DNA from: Lentiprolixibacter aurantiacus
GTDB lineage: Bacteria; Bacteroidota; Bacteroidia; Flavobacteriales; Flavobacteriaceae
Length of the DNA stretch: 64,000 nt
Direction: 5' to 3'
Assembly: GCF_026241225.1 (NCBI RefSeq)
Contig: NZ_JAPFQP010000001.1
Span: 1,302,001-1,366,000, forward strand
Below the pieces are notes generated by a model, which was given only the letters and a program-made list of their open reading frames with translations, was not told the origin of the DNA and searched no databases. The position numbers were made by a program, and so were the translations under genes. Shown here in pieces: positions 35,386 to 44,577 of this stretch (positions are counted from its first letter, which is position 1; each line of letters starts with the position of its first letter).

Positions 35386-35449
35386 ATTCCCTTACTGTAA
35401 CAAATCGTATTGCTGCGAGTCTTTATTGGAAACTTTAATGAACTTTAGA

Positions 35450-36124
35450 ATGAAACAAATACTGACTACATGCCTTTTATTGGTAGCAATCACAGGATTT
35501 AGCCAGCGCATGGTTGACAAAGAAGTGGGTGATTTTCGTGAAATTAAGGTCTTTGACCTGATTGAAGTTAACCTGATCAAATCTGATGAGAACCGTATCC
35601 TTATCAAAGGCGAAAATGTGGATGATATCAAATTTGTAAACAAAGACGGGGTACTTAAACTCAGGATGCAGCTCGACAGGAAATTTCGGGGCGAAGAAAC
35701 CTTTATTGAAGTGTATTACACTGATTTGGAGATCATAGATGGCAATGAAGGGGCAAGGATCGTTGCCAATGAATTGATAGAGCGGGACCGTATTGAAGTC
35801 AGGGCCCAGGAGGGAGCCAGGATCCGTTTGGGCCTGGAGGTAGACAATATTGATGTTCGCGCTGTGACCGGCGGGATCGTTGAAGCCTCAGGGCGTGCAA
35901 CCAATCAGTTCGTAGTGATCAATACAGGGGGTGTTGTTGAAGCCAAGGACCTGAAATCGGAAGAAGCTAGCGTTAAGATCTCGGCAGGTGGTGAAGCAGA
36001 ATTATTTGTCTCCCAAAAAGTAGATATTAATGTAAAGGCGGGTGGAGATGTATATGTGTATGGCAACCCGGGTGAGGTTATCAAAAATACCTTCGCCGGA
36101 GGAAGAGTTTATATTCAGGATTAG
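35450..36124 (+). CDS. Secreted head-GIN-domain (DUF2807) protein
   Basis: A 224-residue protein. Residues 1-19 are a signal peptide (MKQILTTCLLLVAITGFSQ). The rest is a DUF2807 beta-helix (FREIKVFDLIEVNLIKSDE, then LEIIDGNEGARIVANEL, with repeated Gly-Gly turns such as VNTGGVVEAKDL-like strands). It is shorter than typical two-lobed members and unrelated in detail to the head-GIN lipoprotein at 27960. The ATG at 35450 gives a clean signal peptide; in-frame TTG (35426) and ATG (35438) starts would add 4-8 residues. It stands alone between two terminators. Function unknown. Confidence 0.85.
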   Translation: MKQILTTCLLLVAITGFSQRMVDKEVGDFREIKVFDLIEVNLIKSDENRILIKGENVDDIKFVNKDGVLKLRMQLDRKFRGEETFIEVYYTDLEIIDGNEGARIVANELIERDRIEVRAQEGARIRLGLEVDNIDVRAVTGGIVEASGRATNQFVVINTGGVVEAKDLKSEEASVKISAGGEAELFVSQKVDINVKAGGDVYVYGNPGEVIKNTFAGGRVYIQD

Positions 36125-36140
36125 TTAAGTTTAAGTGTAA

Positions 36141-36171
36141 AAAAAACCTGGCTGCAAAGCCAGGTTTTTTT
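36141..36171. terminator. Bidirectional rho-independent terminator
   Basis: AACCTGGCT pairs with AGCCAGGTT around a GCAA tetraloop, with A-run before and T-run after. It serves both the head-GIN gene (plus) and the convergent small secreted protein gene (minus). Confidence 0.92.
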
Positions 36172-36189
36172 AGTTTTATCAGGCTGATC

Positions 36190-36630
36190 TTACTTCCTGA
36201 AGATATAGCGCGTAATAAAAATACCCTGTCCATCTCCTTTTCCTCCTTCACTTTCAACGGCACTGGTAACAAAAGCCAGTTCCCATCCATTGGCGATCAT
36301 GTCATTTATCATGGAAGAAATTAGCGCGTCATTGGCTGCAATGTTCTGAAACCGGATACCCCCGAGGTTAAAGAAGTTAAGGAGTTTGGTTTCTTCGAAG
36401 TTTTTTACGCGGATATCCGCTCTTTTCGATTTGTTTCGAGTATTGTCTTCCTCGGTCTGAACGCTGGTGTATTCCTTGTAGTCTTTGTCTTCCATGGCAT
36501 TGATAATACGTGAACGTCCCATACCATTAGGGACAATAGATTCTACACTGGTAATTACCTTGTACTGCTGGGCAGTCATCTCGAACGTAGCCGTAAGGCA
36601 TACAAATAGGATAATCAGGATTTTCTTCAT
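36190..36630 (-). CDS. Hypothetical secreted protein, DUF4177-like C-terminus
   Basis: A 146-residue protein with a signal peptide (residues 1-21, MKKILIILFVCLTATFEMTA). The C-terminal part (NDMIANGWELAFVTSAVES, ending GIFITRYIFRK) looks like the DUF4177 pattern, in which a GWEL sequence is followed by a final Tyr/Arg strand. The middle is charged. No known function. The start at 36630 is set by the signal peptide; the open frame extends 35 codons further upstream without homology. A minus-strand TAACTTTG box is 40 bp upstream. Confidence 0.75.
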   Translation of the reverse strand: MKKILIILFVCLTATFEMTAQQYKVITSVESIVPNGMGRSRIINAMEDKDYKEYTSVQTEEDNTRNKSKRADIRVKNFEETKLLNFFNLGGIRFQNIAANDALISSMINDMIANGWELAFVTSAVESEGGKGDGQGIFITRYIFRK

Positions 36631-36669
36631 AATTGTGGTTTTTGTTTTAGTGGATTGTTTGTGTGCTAC

Positions 36670-36677
36670 CAAAGTTA
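36670..36677 (-). promoter_or_regulatory. Candidate -7 box for the small secreted protein
   Basis: On the minus strand the bases read TAACTTTG, an exact TAnnTTTG match, 40 bp before the start at 36630. No -33 element is evident. Confidence 0.35.
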
Positions 36678-36740
36678 GCCTAATGAGTAAACGTAAAGTT
36701 CGAGTATTATTGTTTCTTTGTAAAAGAGTTTTCAACAGAC

Positions 36741-37688
36741 ATGCAGGGAACAGTATACAAATCCACAGGAAGCTGGTACACGGTAAAGACGACCGGGGGA
36801 GAGGTGTACAATTGTCGGATTAAGGGAAAATTCCGTATCAAGGGACTGAAAAGTACTAATCCCGTTGCGGTGGGAGACGAGGTGGAGTTCCATGTGGAAG
36901 CCATAGGGGATGAAACCGTGGGGATCATTTCTGCTATCGGCGACCGGAAAAATTACATCGTTCGCAAGTCAGTAAAACTCTCCAAGCAAATCCACATCAT
37001 TGCTTCCAATATTGATCAGGTGTTCCTCCTGGTCACCGTGAAGGAGCCAAAAACCTATACCATTTTTATAGACCGTTTTCTAGCTACGGCAGAGGCTTAT
37101 GATATCCCGGCTGTATTGCTGTTTAACAAAGTTGATATCTATGACGAGGAGGCGCTGGAAGAGGTACTCTATCTGATTTCCATCTACCGGGAAATTGGTT
37201 ATAACTGTATGGAGATATCGGCAAAGACCGGGAAAAACCTGGACAGGGTAAAAGACCTGATGAAAGGTAAAACAAGCATGTTTGCCGGGCATTCCGGTGT
37301 GGGCAAATCAACACTTATCAATGCCATTGCTCCGGAACTCAATTTGCGCACTTCTGCAATTTCAGAGCAGCACTTGCAGGGGCAGCATACCACCACCTTT
37401 GCAGAAATGTACGACCTGGAAATCGGTGCAAGGATTATTGATACCCCGGGTATCAGGGGATTTGGCATGGTGGATATGGAAAAGGATGAAATTGGCGACT
37501 ATTTTCCCGAGATTCTGGCGCTCAAGGCCGATTGTAAATTCAACAACTGCCTGCACCTGGATGAGCCCAGGTGTGCCGTCAAGGAAGCCCTGGAAAAGGA
37601 TGAAATCTCCTGGAGCCGTTATCGCTCCTACGTTCAGATGGTGACAGGTGAAGAAGATACCTACAGAATGGATAATTACGAAGGCTAA
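36741..37688 (+). CDS. rsgA: Ribosome small subunit-dependent GTPase A
   Basis: A 315-residue circularly permuted GTPase for 30S subunit maturation. An N-terminal OB fold (about 1-70) is followed by G4 LLFNKVDIYDEE (near 130), then G1 GHSGVGKSTLINAIAP (near 181) and G3 DTPGIRGF (near 234). The C-terminal zinc knuckle is intact: CKFNNCLHLDEPRCAVKEAL. The G4-before-G1 order is the hallmark of RsgA. Its stop codon shares a base with the dtd start, so rsgA-dtd-mazG-like form a tight unit. Confidence 0.97.
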   Translation: MQGTVYKSTGSWYTVKTTGGEVYNCRIKGKFRIKGLKSTNPVAVGDEVEFHVEAIGDETVGIISAIGDRKNYIVRKSVKLSKQIHIIASNIDQVFLLVTVKEPKTYTIFIDRFLATAEAYDIPAVLLFNKVDIYDEEALEEVLYLISIYREIGYNCMEISAKTGKNLDRVKDLMKGKTSMFAGHSGVGKSTLINAIAPELNLRTSAISEQHLQGQHTTTFAEMYDLEIGARIIDTPGIRGFGMVDMEKDEIGDYFPEILALKADCKFNNCLHLDEPRCAVKEALEKDEISWSRYRSYVQMVTGEEDTYRMDNYEG

Positions 37689-38143
37689 TGCGAGTAGTTC
37701 TGCAACGAGTAAGCCATGCCAGCGTCGCTATATCAGGTGAGGTTACTGGTAAAATAGGGAATGGCCTTCTGGTTCTACTGGGGATAGAGGATGCCGATAC
37801 TCATGAGGATATCAGCTGGCTGAGCCGAAAATTGGTAAACCTCCGTATCTTCAATGATGAGCAGGGGGTAATGAACTGCTCTGTCCTGGAAACAGATGGC
37901 GATATTCTGGTGGTCAGTCAGTTTACGCTCCATGCCTCCACCAAAAAAGGGAACCGCCCCTCCTATATCAGGGCCTCTAAGCCAGATGTGGCAATTCCAC
38001 TTTATGAGGCTTTTTTAAAGCAGTTGGAACTTGAGCTGGGAAAACCGGTAGGGGCAGGAATTTTCGGAGCCGACATGAAGGTTGAGCTTTTAAATGATGG
38101 CCCCGTTACCATTATTATAGATTCTAAAAACAGAGATTTATGA
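37688..38143 (+). CDS. dtd: D-aminoacyl-tRNA deacylase
   Basis: A 151-residue DTD that strips D-amino acids (and mischarged Gly) from tRNA. The SQFTLHASTKKGNRPSY motif (near residue 78) and the cross-subunit NDGPVTIIID motif near the C-terminus (about 137) are both present. These hold the Gly-cisPro-type proofreading pocket and the catalytic Thr region. It overlaps rsgA by one base and the next gene by four (ATGA). Confidence 0.97.
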   Translation: MRVVLQRVSHASVAISGEVTGKIGNGLLVLLGIEDADTHEDISWLSRKLVNLRIFNDEQGVMNCSVLETDGDILVVSQFTLHASTKKGNRPSYIRASKPDVAIPLYEAFLKQLELELGKPVGAGIFGADMKVELLNDGPVTIIIDSKNRDL

Positions 38144-38466
38144 ATATTCAGAATTCACAAAAGGCAGTCGATGACTGGATTCGTAATCATGGTGTGCGAT
38201 ATTTCAATGAATTGACTAATATGGCGCAGCTTACCGAAGAAGTAGGTGAGGTGGCGCGTATTATTGCCCGCAGGTACGGGGAGCAGAGCGAAAAGGAATC
38301 CGACAAGGAAAAGGATCTGGGAGAAGAGTTGGCCGATGTACTCTTTGTGGTACTGTGCCTCGCCAATCAAACCGGTATAGACCTTCAGGAAGCTTTTGAC
38401 AGGAAATTACAGTTAAAGGCCAAACGAGACCATGACAGGCATCAGAGCAATACAAAGCTGAAATAG
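38140..38466 (+). CDS. MazG-like nucleotide pyrophosphohydrolase
   Basis: A 108-residue all-alpha NTP pyrophosphohydrolase of the MazG/iMazG type. The metal-binding ELTNMAQLTEEVGEVARIIA stretch (ExxE near residues 25-45) and the second acidic motif EELADVLFVVLCLANQTGID (ExxxD near 68) are complete. It probably removes non-canonical nucleotides. It overlaps dtd by 4 bp, so expression is coupled with RNA and tRNA quality-control genes. Confidence 0.88.
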   Translation: MNIQNSQKAVDDWIRNHGVRYFNELTNMAQLTEEVGEVARIIARRYGEQSEKESDKEKDLGEELADVLFVVLCLANQTGIDLQEAFDRKLQLKAKRDHDRHQSNTKLK

Positions 38467-38525
38467 CACTATATTTAAACCCCTCTGGGTAAAGCCAGGT
38501 AAAATAACCCATTAAATCTTTTCTC

Positions 38526-39758
38526 TTGAAGCTTTCCATTTCCGCACCCCGCGGTCATCAAATTAAAGCAGCGGTTACCATCACCGGTTCCAAAAGTGAA
38601 TCGAATAGACTATTGCTGCTTCAGGCCCTGTACCCGGGAATTACTATAGAGAACCTGTCCAATGCAGATGATGTGAGGGTAATGCAAAAAGGACTTCAGG
38701 TAAAGCAGGGGGAGGTAGACATCCACCATGCGGGAACAGCTATGAGATTCCTTACAGCCTATTTTGCTACCCTGGAAGGTGCGGATATTGTGCTTACGGG
38801 CTCTTCCAGAATGAAGGAACGTCCAATCGCCATTCTTGTAGATGCTTTGCGTAGATTGGGAGCGGATATTGACTATTTGGGCAATGAGGGATACCCTCCC
38901 TTGGGTTTACGTGGCAGGGCACTGGAACTAAACCAAATATCACTGCCTGCCAATGTAAGCAGCCAGTATATTTCTGCACTGCTGCTGGTAGCTCCTTCCC
39001 TCAAAGAAGGCTTAATCCTGGACCTTGAAGGGCAGATCACGTCGGTTCCCTACATCCGTATGACCCTGCAACTCCTTGAAGAACTTGGAATCAGAAATGA
39101 ATTTACAGGTCAGAGGATTCGCGTATACCCCAAGGCCAAAGTTGACCCCAAGCTGGTTGTGGTGGAGTCCGACTGGAGTTCAGCGTCTTATTTCTACAGT
39201 ATTTTAGCCTTGAGTGAGGAAGGTTCTGAGCTATTGCTGTCATCTTATAAAGCTAACAGTCTTCAGGGCGATAGTGTCCTGCAGAATATATATGCCGATT
39301 TTGGTGTGGAAACCAGTTTTGAAGGGCATTCCATAAGGCTGACAAAAGTAGGTAAGGCCCAGATTAACCACCTGGATTGCGACCTTACTGAAGCTCCGGA
39401 TCTGGCGCAGACCATAGCCGTAAGTTGTTTTGGCCTGGGGATTTCCTGTACCCTTACAGGTCTGCATACTCTGAAAATTAAGGAGACAGACAGGCTGCTT
39501 GCACTGGAAAAAGAGTTGACCAAACTCGGAGGTAAGATTACTACCACGAACAGCACATTGCAGCTAGAGCCATCTGATGAAATAGTATCCGGAGTTGCGA
39601 TAGACACTTATAATGACCATCGTATGGCAATGGCCTTTGCCCCTCTGGGTTTGCATACCCCAATCACTATTAATGATGCCGGGGTGGTATCCAAATCGTA
39701 TCCCTACTTCTGGAAAGATCTGAAGACCATTTCTTTTGATATCCGGGAGGTTTCCTAG
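38526..39758 (+). CDS. aroA: 3-phosphoshikimate 1-carboxyvinyltransferase (EPSP synthase)
   Basis: A 410-residue shikimate-pathway enzyme joining PEP with shikimate-3-phosphate. TGSKSESNRLLLLQALYP is near residue 20, HHAGTAMRFLTAYFATLEGA near 65, and SSRMKERPIAILVDALRRLG near 94. DYNDHRMAMAFAPL-like residues (TYNDHRMAMAFA) appear near 363. The HAGTAMRF segment differs from the common NAGTAMRP. The start is a TTG at 38526, as the family N-terminus begins there and no ATG is available. It is unlinked to the aromatic operon 3 kb upstream. Confidence 0.94.
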   Translation: MKLSISAPRGHQIKAAVTITGSKSESNRLLLLQALYPGITIENLSNADDVRVMQKGLQVKQGEVDIHHAGTAMRFLTAYFATLEGADIVLTGSSRMKERPIAILVDALRRLGADIDYLGNEGYPPLGLRGRALELNQISLPANVSSQYISALLLVAPSLKEGLILDLEGQITSVPYIRMTLQLLEELGIRNEFTGQRIRVYPKAKVDPKLVVVESDWSSASYFYSILALSEEGSELLLSSYKANSLQGDSVLQNIYADFGVETSFEGHSIRLTKVGKAQINHLDCDLTEAPDLAQTIAVSCFGLGISCTLTGLHTLKIKETDRLLALEKELTKLGGKITTTNSTLQLEPSDEIVSGVAIDTYNDHRMAMAFAPLGLHTPITINDAGVVSKSYPYFWKDLKTISFDIREVS

Positions 39759-39776
39759 TATTTCTGGTGTATTTAC

Positions 39777-39808
39777 TTGACAACCCCCCTGGCAGGATTG
39801 TATATTTG
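39777..39808 (+). promoter_or_regulatory. Promoter of queA
   Basis: TTG at 39777-39779 and TATATTTG at 39801-39808 are 21 bp apart, 32 bp before the queA ATG. The -7 box is an exact match. Confidence 0.6.
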
Positions 39809-39840
39809 CAACTTCAAAAAATCCGAACAAAAAAGACCCT

Positions 39841-40890
39841 ATGAAATTATCTCACTTCAATTTTGAATTGCCTAAAGAATTACTGGCCGAATACCCTGCA
39901 GAGAACAGGGATGAATCCAAACTTATGGTCATCCATAGGGATACCGGCAAGATTGAGCATAAGATGTTCAAAGACCTTATCGATTATTTTGATGAAGGCG
40001 ATGTAATGGTAATCAATAACACCAAGGTTTTTCCTGCAAGGCTCTTTGGAAACAAGGAAAAAACAGGTGCCAGGATTGAAGTGTTCCTGCTTCGCGAGCT
40101 CAATGAAGAGCAGCGGCTGTGGGATGTACTGGTTGATCCCGCCAGAAAGATAAGGATTGGTAACAAACTGTATTTTGGCGAGGACGAAAGCCTGGTAGCT
40201 GAGGTAATTGACAACACAACTTCAAGAGGAAGGACCCTTCGTTTCCTTTACGACGGTTCTTATACAGATTTCCGCAGAAAATTGAGGGAATTGGGTGAAA
40301 CACCCCTGCCTAAATACATCAAGCGCGAGGTAGAACCTGAGGACGAAGACCGATACCAGACTATTTATGCCAAACATGAAGGTGCGGTGGCCGCGCCAAC
40401 AGCAGGCCTGCACTTTTCCAAGCACTTACTTAAGAGGCTGGAAATAAAAGGAATAGACTTCGCTGAATTAACACTTCACGTGGGTCTGGGCACTTTTAAC
40501 CCGGTTGAGGTGGAGGATCTTTCCAAGCACAAAATGGACAGTGAAGAACTGGTAATTGATGAGAAGGCAACAGAGATCGTAAACACGGCGAAAAGTAACA
40601 AAAAGAGGGTTTGCGCAGTGGGAACTACAGTTATGCGCGGACTGGAAAGCGCTGTTTCTTCGGAAAGAACGCTGAATACATTTGAAGGCTGGACTAACAA
40701 GTTTATTTTTCCTCCTTATGAATTCAGTATTGCCAATGCCATGATTACCAACTTCCATCTGCCTAAATCTACCCTGTTGATGATGGTTTCGGCATTTATA
40801 GGACATGACCTGATGAAAAGGGCCTACAAGGAGGCTATCCTGGAGCAGTATCGCTTCTATTCCTACGGGGATGCGATGCTGATTTTATAA
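39841..40890 (+). CDS. queA: S-adenosylmethionine:tRNA ribosyltransferase-isomerase
   Basis: A 349-residue QueA that adds the epoxycyclopentane precursor to preQ1 in tRNA during queuosine synthesis. [20 protein letters not shown] is near the start. The [17 protein letters not shown] motif (near residue 181) and [16 protein letters not shown] (near 216) are diagnostic. The gene has its own promoter and precedes rlmN by 71 bp, putting two tRNA/rRNA modification genes together. Confidence 0.97.
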   Translation: MKLSHFNFELPKELLAEYPAENRDESKLMVIHRDTGKIEHKMFKDLIDYFDEGDVMVINNTKVFPARLFGNKEKTGARIEVFLLRELNEEQRLWDVLVDPARKIRIGNKLYFGEDESLVAEVIDNTTSRGRTLRFLYDGSYTDFRRKLRELGETPLPKYIKREVEPEDEDRYQTIYAKHEGAVAAPTAGLHFSKHLLKRLEIKGIDFAELTLHVGLGTFNPVEVEDLSKHKMDSEELVIDEKATEIVNTAKSNKKRVCAVGTTVMRGLESAVSSERTLNTFEGWTNKFIFPPYEFSIANAMITNFHLPKSTLLMMVSAFIGHDLMKRAYKEAILEQYRFYSYGDAMLIL

Positions 40891-40961
40891 GGTAACCCGA
40901 ATATTGTCCGGTGAAAGACTTCATTGGAGCGCAGGGCAGGATTTTTTGACAAACTGCAGAC

Positions 40962-42005
40962 ATGAAAATGGAGAAAAGAGATATCCGGGCATTGAGCAAA
41001 GAAGAACTCCGTGATTTCTTTGTGGAACGAGGGGACCAGGCTTTTCGCGGCAATCAGGTCTATGAATGGTTATGGCAGAAATCGGTACACCGCTTCGAGG
41101 ACATGACCAATATCTCCAAAGAAACCCGTAATCTCCTGGATGAATATTTTGTGATCAACCACGTGGCGGTAGACCAATTGCAGCGCAGTGTTGATGGCAC
41201 CATAAAGAACGCCATTAGGTTGCACGATGGTTTGCTTGTAGAATCAGTGTTAATTCCCACGGAGACTCGTTCAACGGCCTGTGTGTCCAGTCAGGTAGGC
41301 TGCAGCCTGGATTGCAGGTTCTGCGCAACTGCACGATTAAAGCGCATGCGAAACCTGAACCCCGATGAGATCTATGACCAGGTAGTGGCCATTGACAGGC
41401 AAAGCAGGCTCTATTGCGGACGCCCTTTGAGCAATATCGTGTTTATGGGTATGGGGGAACCACTCATGAATTACCGTAACGTGCTCAAAGCCATCGATAA
41501 AATTACTTCAAAGGAAGGCCTTGGCATGTCTCCCAGGAGAATAACCGTATCTACATCAGGAGTGCCCAAGATGATCAGGAAGATGGCAGATGAAGGCGTG
41601 AAGTTTAACCTGGCTGTATCCCTGCACTCGGCCATTGATGAAACACGATCCTCTATAATGCCCTTCAATGAAAAAATGCCACTTCAGGAATTACGGGAAG
41701 CACTGGAGTACTGGTATTCCAAAACCCGAAACCGGATTACCTACGAATATGTGGTCTGGGAAGGGGTAAACGATAAGAGGGAAGATATCGATGCCCTTAT
41801 CCGTTTTTGCAGGTTTGCCCCGGCCAAGGTTAACCTCATCCAGTACAACCCCATAGATGAGGGAGAATTTCAACAGGCTCCGGAACATGTGGTAAATCAA
41901 TACCAGCAGGCCCTTGAAGAAGCCGGTATTACTGTTACCATAAGACGGTCAAGGGGTCAGGATATAGACGCGGCCTGTGGACAGCTGGCGAATAAATCCA
42001 AATGA
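40962..42005 (+). CDS. rlmN: 23S rRNA / tRNA adenine-C2 methyltransferase (radical SAM)
   Basis: A 347-residue RlmN. The radical-SAM cluster motif CSLDCRFC (CX3CX2C, near residue 114) lies within ACVSSQVGCSLDCRFCATAR. GMGEPLMNYRNVLKAI is near 163, and the conserved catalytic Cys near the C-terminus is in DIDAACGQLA. It methylates A2503 of 23S rRNA and A37 of some tRNAs. ATG at 40962 is used, with a second in-frame ATG two codons on. Confidence 0.97.
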   Translation: MKMEKRDIRALSKEELRDFFVERGDQAFRGNQVYEWLWQKSVHRFEDMTNISKETRNLLDEYFVINHVAVDQLQRSVDGTIKNAIRLHDGLLVESVLIPTETRSTACVSSQVGCSLDCRFCATARLKRMRNLNPDEIYDQVVAIDRQSRLYCGRPLSNIVFMGMGEPLMNYRNVLKAIDKITSKEGLGMSPRRITVSTSGVPKMIRKMADEGVKFNLAVSLHSAIDETRSSIMPFNEKMPLQELREALEYWYSKTRNRITYEYVVWEGVNDKREDIDALIRFCRFAPAKVNLIQYNPIDEGEFQQAPEHVVNQYQQALEEAGITVTIRRSRGQDIDAACGQLANKSK

Positions 42006-42078
42006 GGAATTTCCAGAGTAACCAAGGTGTATTTTCCCTAATTTTACGGCACCTGAATAAAATGGTCAGTCTGCCGGT

Positions 42079-43056
42079 TTGAAAGTAGTAGCCCAAATAA
42101 AGGAACCTGTGCTGCAGGAGATGGAATTGTTTGAACAGAAGTTCTTCGTATCCATGTCTTCCAAAGTGGCACTCCTAAACCGAATTACCTATTACATTGT
42201 TAACAGGAAGGGCAAGCAGATGCGCCCAATGTTCGTGTTTCTCTGTGCTAAATTGCTCAACGAGGGCGAGGTAAATGAGCGTACTTACAGGGGTGCCTCC
42301 GTTATTGAACTCATACACACGGCCTCCTTGGTGCATGATGATGTGGTAGACGATAGCAACAAGCGTCGTGGGTTTTTCTCTATTAATGCACTTTGGAAGA
42401 ACAAAATAGCAGTCCTTGTGGGAGACTACCTTCTTTCAAAAGGAATGCTCCTCTCTGTGGAAAGCGGGGATTTTGATTTGCTTAAAATCATTTCAATTGC
42501 CATAAGGGAAATCAGTGAGGGTGAACTGCTGCAGCTGGAGAAGGCGCGCCGGCTGGATATAACGGAAGAAGTCTATTACGAGATCATCCGGCAGAAGACA
42601 GCCACTTTGATTGCCGCCTGTTGTGCCCTTGGTGCAACCTCAGTTAAACCGGATTCCCCCGATGTGGATACTTTCTGGAAGTTTGGTGAACTTTGTGGGA
42701 TGGCATTCCAGATCAAGGACGACCTGTTTGATTATGGAGAAGAGCGCATAGGCAAGCCAACTGGGATCGATATCAAGGAGCAGAAGATGACCCTCCCCCT
42801 CATATATGCGCTTAACCAATGCGGAAAGAAGGAGCGGAACTGGTTGATTAATTCCGTGAAAAATCACAACCGTGATAAAAAGAGAGTTAAGGAGGTCATT
42901 GCCCTGGTAAAGGAGAAAGGGGGTCTTGAATATGCAGAATCCAGGATGCATGAGTTTAAGGAGCAGGCGCTGGAAGTGCTTGAACCCTATCCGGATTCCC
43001 CCTATAAAGATGCCTTACACCTTATGCTGAATTACGTGGTGGAACGAAAAAAGTAA
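42079..43056 (+). CDS. Polyprenyl (octaprenyl-type) diphosphate synthase
   Basis: A 325-residue trans-prenyltransferase making long-chain isoprenyl diphosphate for quinones. The first aspartate-rich motif is in LVHDDVVDDSNKRRG (near residue 88) and the second in QIKDDLFDYGEERIGKP (near 213). Conserved GKQMRP (near 45) binds IPP. The start is a TTG at 42079, because the sequence MKVVAQIKEPVLQEMELFEQ is the expected N-terminus and no ATG is in frame before residue 15. Chain length cannot be read reliably. Confidence 0.92.
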   Translation: MKVVAQIKEPVLQEMELFEQKFFVSMSSKVALLNRITYYIVNRKGKQMRPMFVFLCAKLLNEGEVNERTYRGASVIELIHTASLVHDDVVDDSNKRRGFFSINALWKNKIAVLVGDYLLSKGMLLSVESGDFDLLKIISIAIREISEGELLQLEKARRLDITEEVYYEIIRQKTATLIAACCALGATSVKPDSPDVDTFWKFGELCGMAFQIKDDLFDYGEERIGKPTGIDIKEQKMTLPLIYALNQCGKKERNWLINSVKNHNRDKKRVKEVIALVKEKGGLEYAESRMHEFKEQALEVLEPYPDSPYKDALHLMLNYVVERKK

Positions 43057-43161
43057 CCCTATACATTTGCATATCAGCATATTAGAATCTTTTTTGAACT
43101 TTTTTGATTATCCGGGCAACTCTTTTTCCACACTACACGTCTATATAAATAGAGCGCAAAT

Positions 43162-43734
43162 ATGAATCCCTTGAAGATCATAACTCTTTATAAGAACGAA
43201 AAGCTGTTAATCAGCAAGGCTGCTTCCGGAAACAGCCAGTCTCAGCGCCTAATCTACGAGCATTATGCTCCTAAGATGCTGAGTGTTTGCAGACAGTATA
43301 TCCGGGATCTGCAGTTTGCAGAAGACGTGATGGTACAGGGATTTGTAAAGGTATTCCGAAACCTTAAGAATTTCCGGAATGAAGGAAGTTTTGAAGGTTG
43401 GATCAGGCGAATCATGATCCGGGAGGCCATTGATCACCTCAGGAAAAGACAGTTTGTGGTCTTTGATGAGGAAGTGATGGAAAACCACCCACCCGAAAGG
43501 GCAGATGTATCCACTTCTCTGGAGGTGGAAGAAATCCAGGCGGTTATTGACTCCCTTCCCGAAGGCTACAGGATGGTTTTTGTCCTGTATGCGATAGAAG
43601 GATACAAACATCAGGAAATCGCTGAAATGCTGGAGATTACTGAAAGTACCTCCAAATCGCAATTGTATAAGGCGAGGAAAGTTTTACAGGAAAAATTGGC
43701 AGCACAAAACCGATTAGGCTATGGCACCAGATAA
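43162..43734 (+). CDS. ECF-type RNA polymerase sigma factor
   Basis: A 190-residue sigma-70 family protein. Region 2 (about 25-95) has YEHYAPKMLSVCRQYIRD and SFEGWIRRIMIREAIDHLRK. Region 4 (about 125-180) has LPEGYRMVFVLYAIEGYKHQ and the HTH EIAEMLEITESTSKSQLYKA. Region 3 is absent, as in ECF factors. Its end overlaps the next gene, a membrane protein with anti-sigma features, by 14 bp. An outer-membrane protein gene comes after, so this is a probable cell-envelope signalling unit. Confidence 0.94.
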   Translation: MNPLKIITLYKNEKLLISKAASGNSQSQRLIYEHYAPKMLSVCRQYIRDLQFAEDVMVQGFVKVFRNLKNFRNEGSFEGWIRRIMIREAIDHLRKRQFVVFDEEVMENHPPERADVSTSLEVEEIQAVIDSLPEGYRMVFVLYAIEGYKHQEIAEMLEITESTSKSQLYKARKVLQEKLAAQNRLGYGTR

Positions 43735-44485
43735 GTTTGAAAAGTACATTAAGGAAAAAATGCAGCAGCGGGAAATAACCCCTTCTGAAGAGGCCTGGAG
43801 TAAGATCGCAGGACAGCTGCCCCAGGAAGAAAAGCGCAGAAAACCTGTAATATGGTACAGTATCGCTGCAAGCTTCGTGGGCATCGTCATTTTAGGGTTA
43901 TATCTAAGCCGGTCTCCGAAACCAGATTTGGATTCCCCTGTACAGATTGTAGCTACCGAAGTACAGGAAGCAGATAAGGATTCAGAAGCCGAAGAGGTAC
44001 CGTCCGGCAACAAATGGCCTGAAACGGAACAAACAGAAACCCTTGCAGAAACAATGCCTGCTCAGGAGGCTGCTGAGAAAGAGGGGCAAAGCCAATTAAA
44101 GGCTATTCCAAATTCAATGGAGCAGGAATTGGCAGTTTTGGAATCATCAGAATTTGTAAAAGATGAAAGCATGCCTGTAGGGGAAATCAATAATACGGAA
44201 GAGCTGATCATTGAGGCTAAAATTACGGAGGTGATTGCCGAGGTACGACTGCTGGAATTGAACAGTGATGCCCTTACCGAGGCAGAAGTAGATTCCCTGT
44301 TGAGGAATGCTCAGGATGAATTATTGAGGGAAAAGATTTTTAAAACTGATCGAAACGTAGATGCAATGGCCTTGCTGAACGAAGTTGAGAATGAACTCGA
44401 CCGGTCCTTCCGGGACCAGATATTTGATCGTCTGAAATCCGGATTTAATAAAGTTAGGACAGCAGTAGCAGACCGGAACAACTAA
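43721..44485 (+). CDS. Probable membrane anti-sigma factor
   Basis: A 254-residue single-pass protein. The N-terminal 40 residues are cytoplasmic (MAPDKFEKYIKEKMQQREIT). A transmembrane helix follows at about 43-63 (VIWYSIAASFVGIVILGLYL). The rest, about 190 residues, is periplasmic, strongly acidic in its first part and helical. It has no strong match that I recognise. The 14-bp overlap with the ECF sigma gene and the topology support an anti-sigma role, which is inference. Confidence 0.72.
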   Translation: MAPDKFEKYIKEKMQQREITPSEEAWSKIAGQLPQEEKRRKPVIWYSIAASFVGIVILGLYLSRSPKPDLDSPVQIVATEVQEADKDSEAEEVPSGNKWPETEQTETLAETMPAQEAAEKEGQSQLKAIPNSMEQELAVLESSEFVKDESMPVGEINNTEELIIEAKITEVIAEVRLLELNSDALTEAEVDSLLRNAQDELLREKIFKTDRNVDAMALLNEVENELDRSFRDQIFDRLKSGFNKVRTAVADRNN

Positions 44486-44577
44486 ACCATATCCTATTTA
44501 TATAGCTTAAAACAAGTCGCCCTGATATAGGGGTGCAGGAGGAGTATATTCATCAATCATCTAAAATCAATACCATT